Shown here one piece after another: positions 12,126 through 24,507 of a stretch of 64,000 nucleotides of DNA. Location: the NCBI RefSeq assembly GCF_002994745.2, contig NC_037091.1, forward strand, positions 30,630,612-30,694,611, in the 5' to 3' direction. The DNA is from Rosa chinensis. Its lineage: Eukaryota > Streptophyta > Magnoliopsida > Rosales > Rosaceae. The translations under genes and the position numbers were made by a program. Below the pieces are notes generated by a model. It made no database searches. It was not told where the DNA came from and worked only from the letters and a program-made list of their open reading frames with translations. Position 1 is the first letter of the stretch. Every line of letters starts with the position of its first letter.

Positions 12126-14084
12126 GTTCATCCTTCCAGTCAGTTCAAATGAGGAGACATCATTCTCCTCTTCATCATCTTCATCATGGAAAGATTCTTC
12201 CCCTTGATGATGATAGTAAGGATCATAGGTAGCTGGCGGTGTTTTCCTGGTATGTAGGTACCTTTGGACGCATTCTTTCTCACGTCGGTTTCTCTGAGAA
12301 GATGCTCAAAGCTACCCACCTGTATGATAAGCTCACCCATTGACTGGATCATGCTACCATGTTTCTTCTTTCGCTGGCGGGGTTCCAAGCCATTGATGGC
12401 CAACTTAACTAGTTCTTTCTCAGACAACACCATGCTTAGTTTGGCCTTCTGGATCTGGAAGCGTTGGAGATAAGCGACAGTAGACTCAGTAGGCTGTTGG
12501 GCCATCTGAGTTTGAAAAGCCAAATCATCCTCAGGCTCGACAGCCCCGAAAGTTTCTCGGAAGAGTTTTTCCATTACTAGCCAATCCGCCACTGATCTTG
12601 GTCAGAGTTTAGAAAACCATCTAAAGGCTGCTCCAGAAAGAGAGGTGCCAAAGATCTTGCACTTGAGGATGTCATCATTTTGGTACTGGCCGCATTACAC
12701 CCTAAACCTGGCCAGATGGGTTACCGCATTCTCAGTATCCTCCCCTGAAAAAGTAGAAAATATGATATTTTTATAACCTCGAGGGAAAGGTGCGAGCATT
12801 ATGTGCTGTGGGAAAGGTCCTTCGTAAACCCCATCTAGATGGGCCCCTAGGGTTGGCCAACTTGATCATCTCCTCAACCTCTTCGCGTTTCACATAATCT
12901 GGACCAGGAGGAGGAGTCGCCACAGTCTGGCGGGTGGTTTGCAAAGGAATGGCTTGGCTAGCAGCCGCTGTTCCTTCCCCAAGGCGAATTGTGGGGGGAA
13001 TAGTAGACTGTTGAAGGGTCACAGCTGGCGCGGTCACATCCTTTACCATAGCTGTTATCCTGATCGGATTGCCAGCCTGGTCAATGCCATTGTAATTCCC
13101 TGGGAGCTTTTCATAAGCATTCTCCGCTCCATCACTGTCATATTGAGTAAACACAATAGGATCAGCAGGAGTGCCTTCACCGATTTTCAGAGTCCTATTC
13201 TTTTGCGGAGCCGGAGGAGTAGCCTTGTTAACACCAATGACCAGGGCTTTTTCTCTACTTTTGGTTAACGAGGCTGTGGCATTTGTAGATGGTGTAGCGG
13301 TACTGCTGCTAACCTTCTCGCGAGCATTAGGTGGTATGTACTTACCAGATCCTGAGGGTTGACCAAGCGAGCCAAGGATGGCACTAGGATCTCCTAACGC
13401 CTTATTCAAAACTTCTTTAGCCTAGTTCAGCTCAGCTCTCTACATGGCGGCCTCAGTCGCAAGGTTGGACCTATCTTTGCGAAGACCGGCCAATTCTGAT
13501 GCAGTCTGCTTGGTTTGGCTCGCAATATAAGCAGAAATTTGTTTGCTTTAGGCGGCTTGACCACCTATCATGCCCATAAGCTCCCTATGGTGCTCTTAAC
13601 TTTGCTTGGACATGTCGGCCAGTTGCTCTCTGGTCTGCTGCGATTCTTACAAAAGCTCATCCATCCTCCTTTGCTGTGCCGCCAATACCTTTCTTGTCCT
13701 CTCGCTATACAAAGTAGAATTCTGCTGAAAAATAGCAAGCCGCTCCTCTATGCTCTCATTCTTTGGGACAAGAATGGGCACATAGGGCTCAATCATCTCC
13801 GCGCTCGGGACTACCTGGGTGGTGTCGAATGCGCTTCCCGCCTATTTAGGCTAGACGACAGGGGTTTCTTTATCCTCAGTAGCGAGCTGGGGAGTTCCGC
13901 CCTGTTTAGCTGACATGTCTGATGATTGCAGGTTAAATGAGAACCTTTGAATCACCTGTTCATCGGAAAGACCACGACAATCTGCACGAGAATGCGGACT
14001 GTAACTAGAGGTCTTGTGCTTCGGGCAAGTAACGTAAACCTTTCGGTAAGGATTTGCGCTCGACTTCCCAATGGTTGCGATCAC
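12126..14084 (-). pseudogene. Element B gag, N-terminal and central part
   Basis: The protein starts near 14084 (or at a second Met near 13911). It has a charged, partly coiled N-terminal region broken by several stops between 13410 and 13910. A Pro/Ser/Thr-rich stretch follows (13409-12771), then a gag core with FRETFG, YLQRFQIQKAKLSMVLSEKELVKLAINGLEPRQRKK (12592-12140). The frame runs into the LTR edge of A at 12126 and resumes at 2381. Gag would form the particle that packages element RNA. Many stops and shifts show that B is old. Confidence 0.65.
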
Positions 14085-14102
14085 GAAGAAACGCTATATA
14101 TG

Positions 14103-14123
14103 GTCCCACTGGGAGTGTCAAAA
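14103..14123 (-). other. Primer binding site of B (degenerate)
   Basis: On the minus strand TTTTGACACTCCCAGTGGGA follows the LTR end ...CCAAACA. It matches the primer site of element C (TTGGCACGCCCAGTGGGACC) except for a few changes, so B and C probably used the same tRNA. I do not assign which tRNA. Confidence 0.6.
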
Positions 14124-14809
14124 TGTTTGGCTCCAAAACTAGTTGGGTGCAAACTGTCTCTTTTAAGCGTCTGTGCAGGCGTGCCAGCACCGTGGGGTGC
14201 ATTCGTTGGGGAATCCCTTGACCTGGCTTCTTCTCAAACGCCGTGGACGAGGAGAGCACCAACCTCGTCACTAGGTTCTTCTCTATGCCTTTTGGAAAAG
14301 GACTTCTTGCCTTATGGATAAGGGCTTTGGTTGTGATCTCTTCGCGACACTGAATCGATACTCAATGTTGTAGGTTGAGCAGAGCAATCACTGGGAAGTT
14401 TGGACAAAGCACGGGTTTTGCTAAAGTGTGACTTTAGCTTCTCTGGGTTGCGAGGGCGTTACCCTTGCTTCGCTTGTTTGCAACTAGGTTGCAGGTAGGT
14501 TTGCTCTGGAGAGGCTTTGATAATCTGTACGATTAGTTGATTGAAGAGTTGTCCTTGATTCGTCCTTGAAACCTGGTATTTATACCCTAGGGTTTCGATT
14601 GTTCTATGTCATAGAAGGATTATTGATTGAAGTTTCCTATTCAATCTCCACTACTTGATTCCAATAAAGGCTCGTTTTCCTTATGGATCCCGGATTGGGT
14701 GAAGCTGTAACCCAAATCCAAGTAGGCTTATCTTTGGGTCGCATGTATTGGGCCACTACGCTAAATCCCCTAAAGGGATCTTGCCAAAAAATACTTTTGG
14801 GCTCAAACA
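14124..14809 (-). repeat. 5' LTR of element B
   Basis: The 686-bp block begins TGTTTG and ends CAAACA, a perfect 6-bp inverted end. Its inner end adjoins the primer site and its TATA box (GGTATAAATACC) is at 14577-14586. The partner 3' LTR was not found between 1 and 2013. The outer boundary at 14809 is inferred from the inverted termini. Confidence 0.6.
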
Positions 14810-16616
14810 CCCCCCAAAGACAAATACACCAACAACAAAGCCGCAAAACCTTAAACACACTACTGCTGCCCACCAAAAATTAGGAAAAAAAAAAATACAA
14901 ACAACAAACCAAAAAACATTGTCGAAACACCTTCGTGTTCACAAAAAGTTGCAGGTTCAAAGAATTCAGGAAGCACACTCATGGAGGAGGAATTTCGACA
15001 ACTTTCTGATGGCAAAAGAAGAAAAGCAGATGGCTCACCTATGTACTTTGCTCCGCTTGCTTCCGATGCCTATATTGCGGTGCGTTCTGTGTATGGGTGG
15101 TGGAAGTAAGCGTCAACTGAAAGCCGTGGGCTGCTGGTTCACGCCAAGGACAAATGTGCAAAGTTCTTGGGTTCACAATAGTGGGGAAGCTACTCCAAGA
15201 TGATCCCCGTGAAGAGTTTCAAAACCAAAGGAAGAAATCACTCCACCTGCAGCAAATTCATCATCAAAATGGTGTCACAGAAGGCGAAGTTGCTATGTTT
15301 TACGGAAGGGTATTCGACTTAGCTCACCCTTGATCACAAAGTCTTCGGCATGTTCAGTTGGCTCTCCCTCGAATCACTAGACTGCAGCCACAAAATGGGA
15401 GAGTGATGGGGGTCGTTTGATTCCTATTACCTGGCACGAGATATTAGCAGAGATGTTTGAGGGGTGGACCAGCTTCTATGAAGGATGGAACGTGCCTATT
15501 CACTCCTAAAGAAAAGATGTGGCCAAGCTGCAACATTTGATGAAGTTAAAACTTACCTCTATAAAGCAATGGTTCGAATACCGCCTGCAATGTTTTCCTT
15601 CAAAATGATGTCTGCAAGATGGAAAAGCAATCTCATGCTCAGCAAAATGAAGTCCTTGCTTTTGGTTTCATGGTCACGGCTACACCAAAAGAATGGAAGC
15701 TTAATTCCACCTATTGGCAGCAGAGCAGAAGCTTGCGCTAGGCTACAAGTCTCTTTCAAGACAAGCCAAAAATAAAAGTTCAAGAAGCATGTGGCAATGA
15801 CATTCAATTTAAGAAGCAGAAAACACTTCTCAAGTAGCCATGAAGCTTGGCGGTGGAGGAATATCTTAAAACATGCAGATAGTTACAAATGGCTTCACAC
15901 ATATTTTGTCAAAGTCAAAACCTTCAAAATATGTAATTGAACACATTTGCTGCAGGTCGGAGCAACATAAATAATGGTTTGTTAAATGTGCTGCAAGCTT
16001 GAAATAAACTTTCCACCTTAAGCATAAGGTGGTGCCATGGTTTGACAATGCAAAAAGACAAAATAATGGTAGCCATGTCAAAGAGTAAATTCTTTTCTTT
16101 TGTTTGATGGTGGAAAGCTGATCATGACTCATCCATAATTAAAGTATGCTGCAGCCTTGTCTATGAATGAGAGTTAAAGACAAGAGAAACCAAGATGCAA
16201 ACATGCATAAAGAAACAAGTTTTGCAATCAAACGGTGGCGTCACTAAATCATGAATCGGTGGTGCATAAATTGGGTCGAAAGGATGTTTTCTCACTAGTT
16301 CTGGGTTCGACACCAATAGCTCTGATAGATGCATTTCGTGAATAGGGGTAAGAAATCAAGGCCTCTGATAAGAAGAAAACAAGAAAATCGATTAGCATAA
16401 ATGCTTCCAACTATATATGGGAAAAAAAGAAGAAGGTAAATTAGTACCCGATTTGGTGCGCAGGCAGAGAGAATGGGGAATCTAAAGACTGGAGCCAACC
16501 CATTTATATGGACTTCAGCGACATCACTCCCTGTCCAGATCGAATTGTGATAGCTAATCCTCATCTTGAACTCAGTCTATATCTTAAGCTGATGATTACG
16601 CCACACCAAGGCATTC
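14810..16616. other. No recognisable gene
   Basis: This 1.8-kb stretch contains only short, unconvincing frames, the largest being 151 codons at 14748-15203 (plus) and 96 codons at 15485-15775 (plus). I find no domain in them. Around 16300-16325 the minus strand reads TATCAGAGCTATTGGTGTCG, which resembles the zone after an initiator-Met primer site, so a degraded minus-strand retroelement leader may be present. The N-terminal part of copia gag H is missing before 16617. Confidence 0.3.
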
Positions 16617-17491
16617 AAGATGACTCAGAATGGACAACGTGTGTCCCTTTATTTTGCTGCTTTGAAGAACATCTGGTTGGAGATTGATCAAAGGCGCCCT
16701 AATAAGATGAAGAATGCTGATGATATCAAGCTGCACAATGAGGAGAACGATTTGTTGCGGGTGCATATATTTCTGAATGGACTTGATTCCAAACATGCTA
16801 GCGCAAAAGGTGAGTTGTTAAGGCTTGCTACTCCTCCTTCCCTTGATGGAGCCTTTGCCTATATTCACAAGGATGAGGCTCAACTAGAAAGTGCTCATGC
16901 AATTCACTTTGAATTGTCTAGTGTCACAGTTCAGTCTAATCCTACAGCACCTAAATATATGCCGCCATATACTCAACAGTTGCGTCCTCACTCTAGCTTT
17001 ACATCACCTACTGGTAATCGTCCTTTCTGCAACTACTACAAACAGTTAGGGCACATTAAAGCTAAATGTCACAAGCTAAATGGATATCCCGCATCTTGGG
17101 GAAAACCAGCACTTAATCAACAAGGACGTGCTCATTTAGTCCAAAATCCTTATTACTATGGTGTGGAGGGGTGAGATCACTCAACTGCTGCTGGTAATCC
17201 TTCTGTATCCATGGTTGGACGTGGTAAGATTGGTGTTGCTTTACATATTTCTGATTTTATTGGGGAAGATACCTGGCTCATTGATTCTAGGGCATCGGAC
17301 CATATGACTTATGATAAATCCTATTTCACCCACTTGTCACCACCACCTGTGTCTAAAGTTACCAATGCAAATGGTGAAGCCTTCCCTGTGTTGGGAACCA
17401 GTTCGGTTAGACTTACACCTACATTAGAGCTACATAATGTCTTATATGTTCCTGCTTTATCTCACCACTTGATATCTGTACCACAATTAAA
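16617..17491 (+). pseudogene. Copia element H, gag and protease start
   Basis: One frame runs through the fragment with a single TGA at 17172-17174. The gag part has YFAALKNIWLEIDQRRP and HIFLNGLDSKHASAKGELLR, typical of copia gag, and a zinc knuckle in which the second Cys is Tyr (CNYYKQLGHIKAKC). From 17211 the copia protease begins with DTWLIDSRASDHMT, where the family has DSGASDHMT. It continues to LISVPQLN, where the LTR of element C cuts in. The first part of gag and everything after the protease are missing here. RT-RNase H of a copia element resumes at 57534. Confidence 0.75.
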
Positions 17492-18253
17492 TGTTGAAGC
17501 TAAGTGCTCTCTAAAACTCAATCATACCGTCAATGCACTATATAAGAAGCCAAAAAGGCCGTACAAAAAAAGAAGAGAAAAAAAAAAGCAGAAGGAGAAG
17601 GAAATCAAAGGAGACAGAAGAAGCCGCAACGTGTTCCATAGGAATCAAAGGTGGAGAATCCGTCTCTTTATGGTTTTACCACTTTCAAAGCTCCAGTGGC
17701 GGTACCTTTCGGTGCCAATACTGTTTCAGAGCTTCATTCGGTGTGCCATAGGGTGCCAAAACTACTTTCGAAGCTCAGGTGGCGGTGCCTACGGTGCCAA
17801 TACTGTTTCAGAACTCCACTCGGTGTGCCTTAGGGTGCCGAAATTGCTTTCAATGCTCCGGTGGCGGTGCCTTACTTTGACACTGCGTGCCTTAGGGTGC
17901 TGATATTATCCTCAAGTTTTGGCTTTTTAATACACCAAACTGAAAGAGGGCCCTTTGTGAATCACCATAGGGTCGTGGTTCAATATAAAAATGATAACAG
18001 GAACTCTGTCAATTCCACTTAAACACCACATATAACTCCTCCCCTGCACCTTTTCAAAACTCCACAGCCAAAAAGAGCCAGTCCCAACCCCCATTCCAAA
18101 ATACCTATTCTAAACAAACCTATGGGTAAACAAAAAGAAAGCGTCACCCTTGAGTTTGAATCCCGGAGTTCTGATACTTGGCTGCACTATAGTTGCTCTT
18201 CTCGCATCCACCTGCAAAAACATGGAAATACGATATCAAAATAAATACAATTC

Positions 18254-20106
18254 TGTTAGTGTGAGTCATCATCCTCTATTAGGAATAGACTACAAGGGAA
18301 TATATTGTTATAATTACTTACCTTGTATATGTTGTGTAGTACAGTAGTTGTAGTACGTTGTAGTACAGTTGTAATATGTTTATATACACCACAGAATGGG
18401 TGTAATGAAATATCAAACAATTTATTCTCTCAATATTTCCAAAGTTCTTACTCTCTTTGACTTGGTATCAGAGCAAAGATCCGAAAGGAGTTTATCTCCT
18501 TAGTTTCTTTTCTTTTCCTCAATCCGAGGAATTGATACATAGCTAAACCCCTTTATTTGGGTTTGTTTCTTTTTCGTCTTTTACTATTAATCAAGACGGG
18601 TCTTCGTCTCTTTAGAGACCGACCTTGTGTCAATCCAACAGATCGTCGTCGCTCCTCTAGTTCAGAGTTCAGCCGGCCTCATCTTCAGCCCAAGACCACC
18701 GTCGCTGCTCTTGCCCAGTCGACGTCGGCGCTCCTCTTTCCCAGTCGGTGCTCTCTTGCCCAGTCATCTCTTCTTTCGATTCAGTCGGCGTTCTCTTGCC
18801 CATTCGGCGTCGGCTTCAACCCCAGATCGCCGCCGCTCCTTTCATCAATCCAGACCAGCGTCGTCCTCTCTTGATTACCTGCCCAGCGTTGTTCTGTGAT
18901 TACTAGACCGGCGGCTTCTTCTGCAACCAAGGCGTCACCCCGGCAACAAGTCAACCCGACCCATTACCAAGTTGCTGTAAACCCGTGCATCAACCCGATC
19001 CGTGCAACAGGTTCTAAAAAAAAAAAAAAATCTGCACGCTCTATTATAATCTTTCTCTTTGAGTCTTCTGTCTTTTCCGCTGCATAATCTGTGATTGTGT
19101 GATTACTGCTACTATAGTGTTGCGATGGGTGGTGATGGAAGTGAAGGACAGGGTTCTAAGATCAATGAGGTCCAAAAGATTGAGGTTTCTGTTTGAAATT
19201 CCGGCGGGGGTTCTTTTGGAGGTCCAAAACTCAATGGTACCAATTTTCGAACATGGAAAAAGATTATGTCTGTCCATCAAAGCTCCTAGTGAGGAAGATG
19301 GGGCACGTGACTGGGACAATCAAAGCTCCTAGTGAGGAAGATGCGGCCACTTATGCTAATTGGGAGGATGATGATGGATCTGTGATGGCTCTCTTTTTCA
19401 AAGCCATGACTGAAGATGTGCTACAGTTGGTGGAAGAATGTGAGACTGCTGAAACAATATGGAAGACGTTGGGGGATTTGTATACCAACGAGTCCGATTT
19501 TATACAGGTTCATGAATTAATGTGTAAAGCAGCTAGTATGCAACAACATGGGCAACCAGTAGCTGTGTATTTCACCAAGCTTAAGAATATATGGGCTGAA
19601 ATTGATCAGAAGCGTCCTTGCAAGATCAAGAATCAGGAAGATCTTGTGTGGTACCAGAAGGAGAAGGAGCTAGAAAGGGTTCATGTATTCCTGAGAGGGA
19701 TTGATGAGAAGCATAGCAGTGCCAAGGGAGAGTTGCTTAGAATGTCAGATCCTCCTAGCTTGACCACAGCTTTCACATACATTCGTAAGGATGAGTCTTA
19801 ACAGGAAAGTCTCAAACAGGCGCAAGTTGAAGTATCTAGCCTAGCTGTTCAAGCACTAGCACCTTTTCTTCAGCAGCAGAAATCAGTACCAGTTCATCAG
19901 CAAGGACCTCCACCAGGCTTCACCAACCGTTCTCGTCCTCAGTGTTCTTATTGCATCGACCTTGGGCATGTTAGGGAGACTTGCTGGAAGCTGAATCCGC
20001 ACCTCAAACCTAAAAAGCAAGGTTATCGTCCTAAGGTGAAAGCAGCTGCTGTTCAATTGGTCCAAGAACCAAATTTCTATGGCGTGGCTAGACAAGATCA
20101 TTATAC
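18254..20106 (+). mobile_element. Copia element G: 5' LTR, leader and gag only
   Basis: The insertion interrupts the LTR of C, as comparison with 55200-55245 shows. It begins with a copia-type LTR (TGTTAGTG..., 18254 to about 18460), an initiator-Met primer site (TTGGTATCAGAGC, 18462-18474), a leader and gag. It ends abruptly in or just after gag; there is no pol and no 3' LTR. About 10 bases of the host LTR are missing at its right edge. The right boundary is uncertain by some ten bases. Confidence 0.75.
19199..20106 (+). pseudogene. Copia G gag
   Basis: The N-terminus (KLNGTNFRTWKKIMS) is in one frame. After a short tandem duplication (AAAGCTCCTAGTGAGGAAGATG twice, near 19280-19340) the frame changes and continues with VQLVEEC-type and LKNIWAEIDQKRP motifs to 19798. 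A TAA at 19799-19801 interrupts it. The following frame has an intact CCHC knuckle (CSYCIDLGHVRETC, about 19946-19987). It is closely similar to copia H gag, so G and H are related families. Confidence 0.75.
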
Positions 20107-22452
20107 AGAAGAATTTAAATTTAATGTCTGCAAATAAGTTGAAACAGCTAATACTCTAAAGAAGAAACTCACCTTTAGAATGTTGTGGCTACTATCACCT
20201 GGTCCGACTTGAGCCTGCACAGGAAATAAACTTGTTAAAGCTAAATACAAGCTTTGAAGCATTTAATTCCAAGAACAAAGCCAAAATAACCAAAGAGATA
20301 GTCTGAGGCTTTTAACATTGAAAGGTGACAAACAAGAAAGAAAACTGGCCGGGCAGTGGGATTGCAAGGCTGGTCACAAGTTGTCAAAACTAATCACAGT
20401 CTCTGTGGCAGCCAATTCCAAGACAAGTCAGATGGACAGGTTCTTATATTTGCAAATGGTCGAGACAACCAAATGAGACAGACCAAGACTTGATCTCAAG
20501 GGATGACAAGTATGTGTTTGTGTGTGCAGTGTGTCAAGAGAAGAAAGAAAGATAAGAATTTGCAAACTACAGAGCCCAATTATGTGCTTAAGTTTGGTAG
20601 CATTCGTCATCCAAAAAGCTGCGAAGCGGTGTCAACAAAAAAAAAGTAGTGAAAGTCTAGCGGTGGACTGGACTGACAAGAACCAACTTGAAGGTTTAAT
20701 TGGAGACAATTTGGCTCATTGTTCGTCAAAAATGTGTTGAAAGTGCACTATCATTCAAGGCATATTCCAAAGCCAAATTAAATGTATTCAAGGAGAGGGC
20801 AACAAGTCCTGAACCAATATTATTGCAAGAAATATTCGAGAGGTGCCGACATGAGAAAGTAGAGGAAGAAATATCTTGGTTTGTAATCTTACAACCAAGT
20901 ATGAATGTTTAATTAATCATGAATTCTCTCTGTGCAAAGTGTGTTGTGTGCAATAACACCACAAAGAAGAAAAGACAAAAAGAAGCAAAATTAATAATAA
21001 AAAAAGAGCCAGTCTTTACTTCTAAACCAGACGCACCAAAACGAAACCAACGAAACCAACAAAACCAATATTGGGAGTCCAGAGGCTTTGATTACCTGAC
21101 CACGATGAGATGTAAAGTTTCCCATATAACGCCCAAAAAAAAAATGTTAATCGCAGGGACTTATCAGTGGGAGCATGGATTCCCTCTTCAAAATTATGAT
21201 CATAAACACACCTGAAAAGTAAAAGGCTGGAGTATTGCTTTCGCAACCCAAAGTGTACCTTTGCGTTGTTCGACATCACAACACCAGAAAACAATATTCA
21301 ATTCCCCGAGTCGCCGATGAGAAGGACCGAGAAGAAAATTTCAGTTTTGTTGTACACAAATCAAACAAAGGAGTGAAATGAAGGATGAAATCCTCACCCA
21401 GTTTGTGTGCAGAAATCTCAATTGCAGGCTCTGAAATCCTCCTTGGGCAAGAATATAGTTGCGACTCTATCTTCAATCCCATCTCCAAGTTGATTTCGGT
21501 CTTCAAATCCATCTTTGATTTGACTCGCCAAGAATGACATTCCAAGCTCGTATTTGCTTGGGTTTGGGGATGGTGGAAATTGAAGCGGAGCATTTGTGAG
21601 GAAAGAAAAAGTAAAAAGAATAATAAGTGAAGAAAAAATATCAATTGGCCTCTGAGAGCCTTAAGGCCTTTTAGAAGTGTTTCTGATGCCAAAAATAAAA
21701 GTTTATGCATGTCTCTGGATTCTAAAATCGAGACTCAGAGTTCACTTGGTGCATCGAAAGTCCCCGTATTAAGTTTGGGGTCAAGAAAGCTTCATGAATC
21801 GAGGAATATGATTCACGAGGATACAAAAGAAGCCCAATTCAAAATTTGGGCCCATTGGAAGAATTCGGCAAAGCATGACGCTATGGGTTCCATTTCCAAA
21901 TACCCAGGCTTTGATTTCGTTAAAAAAATGCTCCGAAACCTAAAAAAAAAAATATATCCTTTTGGTACAAAACCAAGAAAAATCCCAAATTCCCAAAATG
22001 CATGAACTACAATGGTTTGATCCCTTTACAGTGTATGTAGGCAATCTAGATTTAAATCTGGATGCAACCACAACTTAAACCCAATCCCTGGTTCTTTTAA
22101 AACCAAATTCACTAAAACACCTAACCAAAATTGTTTTGATAGGTCATCTACTTGTTGAAACTCCAAACCACAAAAACTTGAACTACGAGTGGCTTGATCC
22201 CTTCAAGGGTACGTAGGCAGCCTGTAAAACAACCCAGGTGCAGCCGCAATTTTTCACAAACACACACATCTCCATATGTTAACTTTGTACTTGGAATGAA
22301 AGGGTTTTCCCTTAAAGTGAGGAATTGTAATTAAGAGATTATTGTTATCTTCAATGGTCCAAACCTGACATAATAAAAGTTCTATTTTGTCAATAAGATA
22401 GAGCAAAATTGTGTTGGGTATATTAATTTACAATTTTTGCTCAACATAATTT

Positions 22453-22472
22453 TTGGCACGCCCAGTGGGACC
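22453..22472 (+). other. Primer binding site of C
   Basis: TTGGCACGCCCAGTGGGACC lies six bases after the LTR end CAACA. It is the same type as in element B and differs from that of D and E. I do not assign the tRNA. Confidence 0.75.
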
Positions 22473-22543
22473 CATTTTCCCTGTCATCACCTTTTATAAA
22501 GTTACTAATTTTTTGTGTGTGCTTTGCAAGAAACAAATCAATA

Positions 22544-23948
22544 ATGGCACCACAAATTACTATTTTCTTCCACAAGCTCCCAGCTACTCTTGACCACCCA
22601 AAGCGGACCGGCCACCGTATGCCATTTGTGATTGGCCATGCTCATGTCATTAACACTGTGACAAAGCCAAAGCTTGGAGGAAAACAAAATAAGGCAGTTG
22701 TGAAGTCTGTCAAGACCCAGATTCTCAAAACCCCTTCCAAAAATGCTTTGAGGAACCAAAGGAAAAGAGCCGCCAGGGCTCAGAGGAAGAAGGATGCCAA
22801 TGCAAAGATAATTGAAGCCATCTTGGCGGAGATTGCCCAACTTGCACCTCCTGGGATGGAGGCTAGCCAAAACCATAAGGCCCCTAAAGCTGCGAGGGCC
22901 CCAATGCCCTCTTATTTCATGGTTGGCACGATCCCTGGTTTCCTGCCCATCGTAGAGACCGTGATGGTAACTTCCACCAAGGGAAGTGATGAAGATGATT
23001 CAAAGGATAAGCGCGAATCTCGTCCTTTACATGGAAACTCACAAAGGTCAACCGTGCCATCACAACAAGCAGCATCAGAGGAGAGACAAGACCTAGACCC
23101 AACGAAACTAGCTGAGGAGATAGTGAAAGCCCTCGACGCACCACCAAAAGCTCCAGGGAGTCCAAAGGGAGCCAAGAACAAGGAGTATCCAGTTTATGGA
23201 GGTGATTCTTACCCTGGACTGGTTACCCGCAATATGGCTAAAAGGGTGACACCTGGTACATCGTCAACAAGTACAACATCAGAAGAGGGATAATTGTCTC
23301 TGAAGGACAGTCCTTTATATGTGTCCTAGAAGGGTAATCTTTTATATGAAGCATCAATGCCTAAAGAAGGCTCCACACAAGCGTTAATGCCTCGGTCACA
23401 TGTTGCAGCGTCTAGTGAAAGTGGTGATTCTGACAATGCACATGTATTCATGGCAACGCCGTCAAACCCAGAAGAGCAAATGCAAAAGCAGATGCAAGAG
23501 TTGGTAACAAGGCTGGCGCAGCTTGAGAAAGACGCCCTCCAAAGGCAAGTTGAAAAAGAGGCAGAAGCCAAGAGGCTTGTGGAGGTTGAGGCTGAAGCCA
23601 AGAAAAAGTTGGCTGAAATTGCGGAGCTTGTGGCCAAGTGTGCTCTGCTTATGAATAAAAAAGACAAGGATAAAGAGCCTCCCAGGATTGATATGGGTGG
23701 TTCTTCGTTTAGTAAAGATGACATGAGTATGTTCACACCTGAAGGGATAACAATATTGATAGCTGTGGGAATCAAAGAATTCCAGATGTCCTTGTCTACA
23801 CCGGTTCTCAGGTATCGCAGGCCATACCCCGACCATTATGACACGATACCTTTCCTAAAAGGATATCAGAAGCCAACATTCGACAAATTCGATGGGATAA
23901 ATAGTTCCCCGCAAGAGCATTTAGCTCACTTCTACTCAGCTTGCGGAG
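22544..23948 (+). pseudogene. Element C leader ORF and gag N-terminal part
   Basis: Translation from ATG 22544 gives about 249 residues, basic in the middle (NALRNQRKRAARAQRKKD), ending at TAA 23291. A second in-frame stop follows near 23328. The same frame then stays open to 23948. This second part has a long coiled coil (EEQMQKQMQELVTRLAQLEK..., residues rich in K/E/A) and a gag-type segment KPTFDKFDGINSSPQEHL. The first part may be a separate ORF1, as in Ogre-like elements, or the gag N-terminus. Element D cuts the frame at 23948. The frame resumes at 30704. Confidence 0.65.
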
Positions 23949-24454
23949 TGTACTTACATAGGCATTCACAAGCATAATTAGCTATAATAAGCCACACTTA
24001 TGCTACCACTAGCGGTACCAACTCCCACCAAAGGAGTGACCCACAGAAACACAGCCAAACAGGTTATAGCCTGAGCCCCGGCTAGCCTTCAGATCGCTGC
24101 TGACGCGCCGCTACGTGCCACGCCAAGTTGGCATCAGTAGCTTCAGAAGTTGGGGACTGAAGCACATCAGTCCCACATCGAAAACATGGAGAAGATCAGT
24201 TCCCTCCTCACCTATAAAAGGTTCTCTCCTCATTGATTACGCAATTAATACTTACCTGCTGTCACTTTGTCAACATAAATACATTGACTAACTTAGGCAT
24301 CAGAGAAAAGAAGACCGCCCAGCGCGGTCTCCCTTTGACACCCTCTGTATTTTACTTGACAGGTAGCGGGGACTCTGAGTATCACTGACAGCGGTCCGCC
24401 CATCAGACAAGCGTTAGTAAAGGTTTAGCTACCGCTGAACTTAAAACATCAACA
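23949..24454 (+). repeat. 5' LTR of element D
   Basis: 506 bp, begins TGTACTTAC and ends CATCAACA, followed directly by the primer site TTGGCGCTGTCTGTGGGAA. The TATA box CTATAAAAGG is at 24213-24222. It is clearly related to the LTRs of E. Confidence 0.85.
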
Positions 24455-24473
24455 TTGGCGCTGTCTGTGGGAA
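24455..24473 (+). other. Primer binding site of D
   Basis: TTGGCGCTGTCTGTGGGAA immediately follows the LTR. Element E has the same site with one base different (TTGGCGCCGTCTGTGGGAA), a form I associate with plant Tat-type elements. Confidence 0.75.
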
Positions 24474-24507
24474 TCCTCGAACAAAAGGCCATCCCACCAC
24501 ATCCACC

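Larger units (their letters stand above)
17492..22446 (+). repeat. 5' LTR of element C, interrupted by G
   Basis: The LTR begins TGTTGAAGC and ends GCTCAACA next to the primer site. Without G (18254 to about 20106) it is about 3.1 kb. It has a TATA box (CACTATATAAG) at about 17536-17546 and one copy of the 378-bp segment that is tripled in the 3' LTR. About 170 bp of U3 present in the 3' LTR just after TGTTGAA are missing. Many stretches match 54450-57533 almost base for base. No gene is credible inside it. Confidence 0.85.

Noticed and set aside
16295..16330. Primer binding site for an initiator-Met tRNA
   Set aside because: TATCAGAGC is present on the minus strand but the expected leading bases and an LTR end with CA are not, so I kept it only as a trace.
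17533..17903. Reading frames rich in Lys/Arg and repeated ELHSVCLRVPKLLS segments, also at 53615-54989
   Set aside because: They are translations of the 82-bp and 378-bp LTR repeats. Frame and start change between copies and no family is recognised.
22544..23290. Independent host gene upstream of gag in C
   Set aside because: It lies directly after the primer site, in the same frame as gag, with only stops between. It is an element ORF.
23999..24454. Solo LTR
   Set aside because: A partner copy at 30245-30703, primer site, polypurine tract and near-matching target duplication show that it is the 5' LTR of element D.
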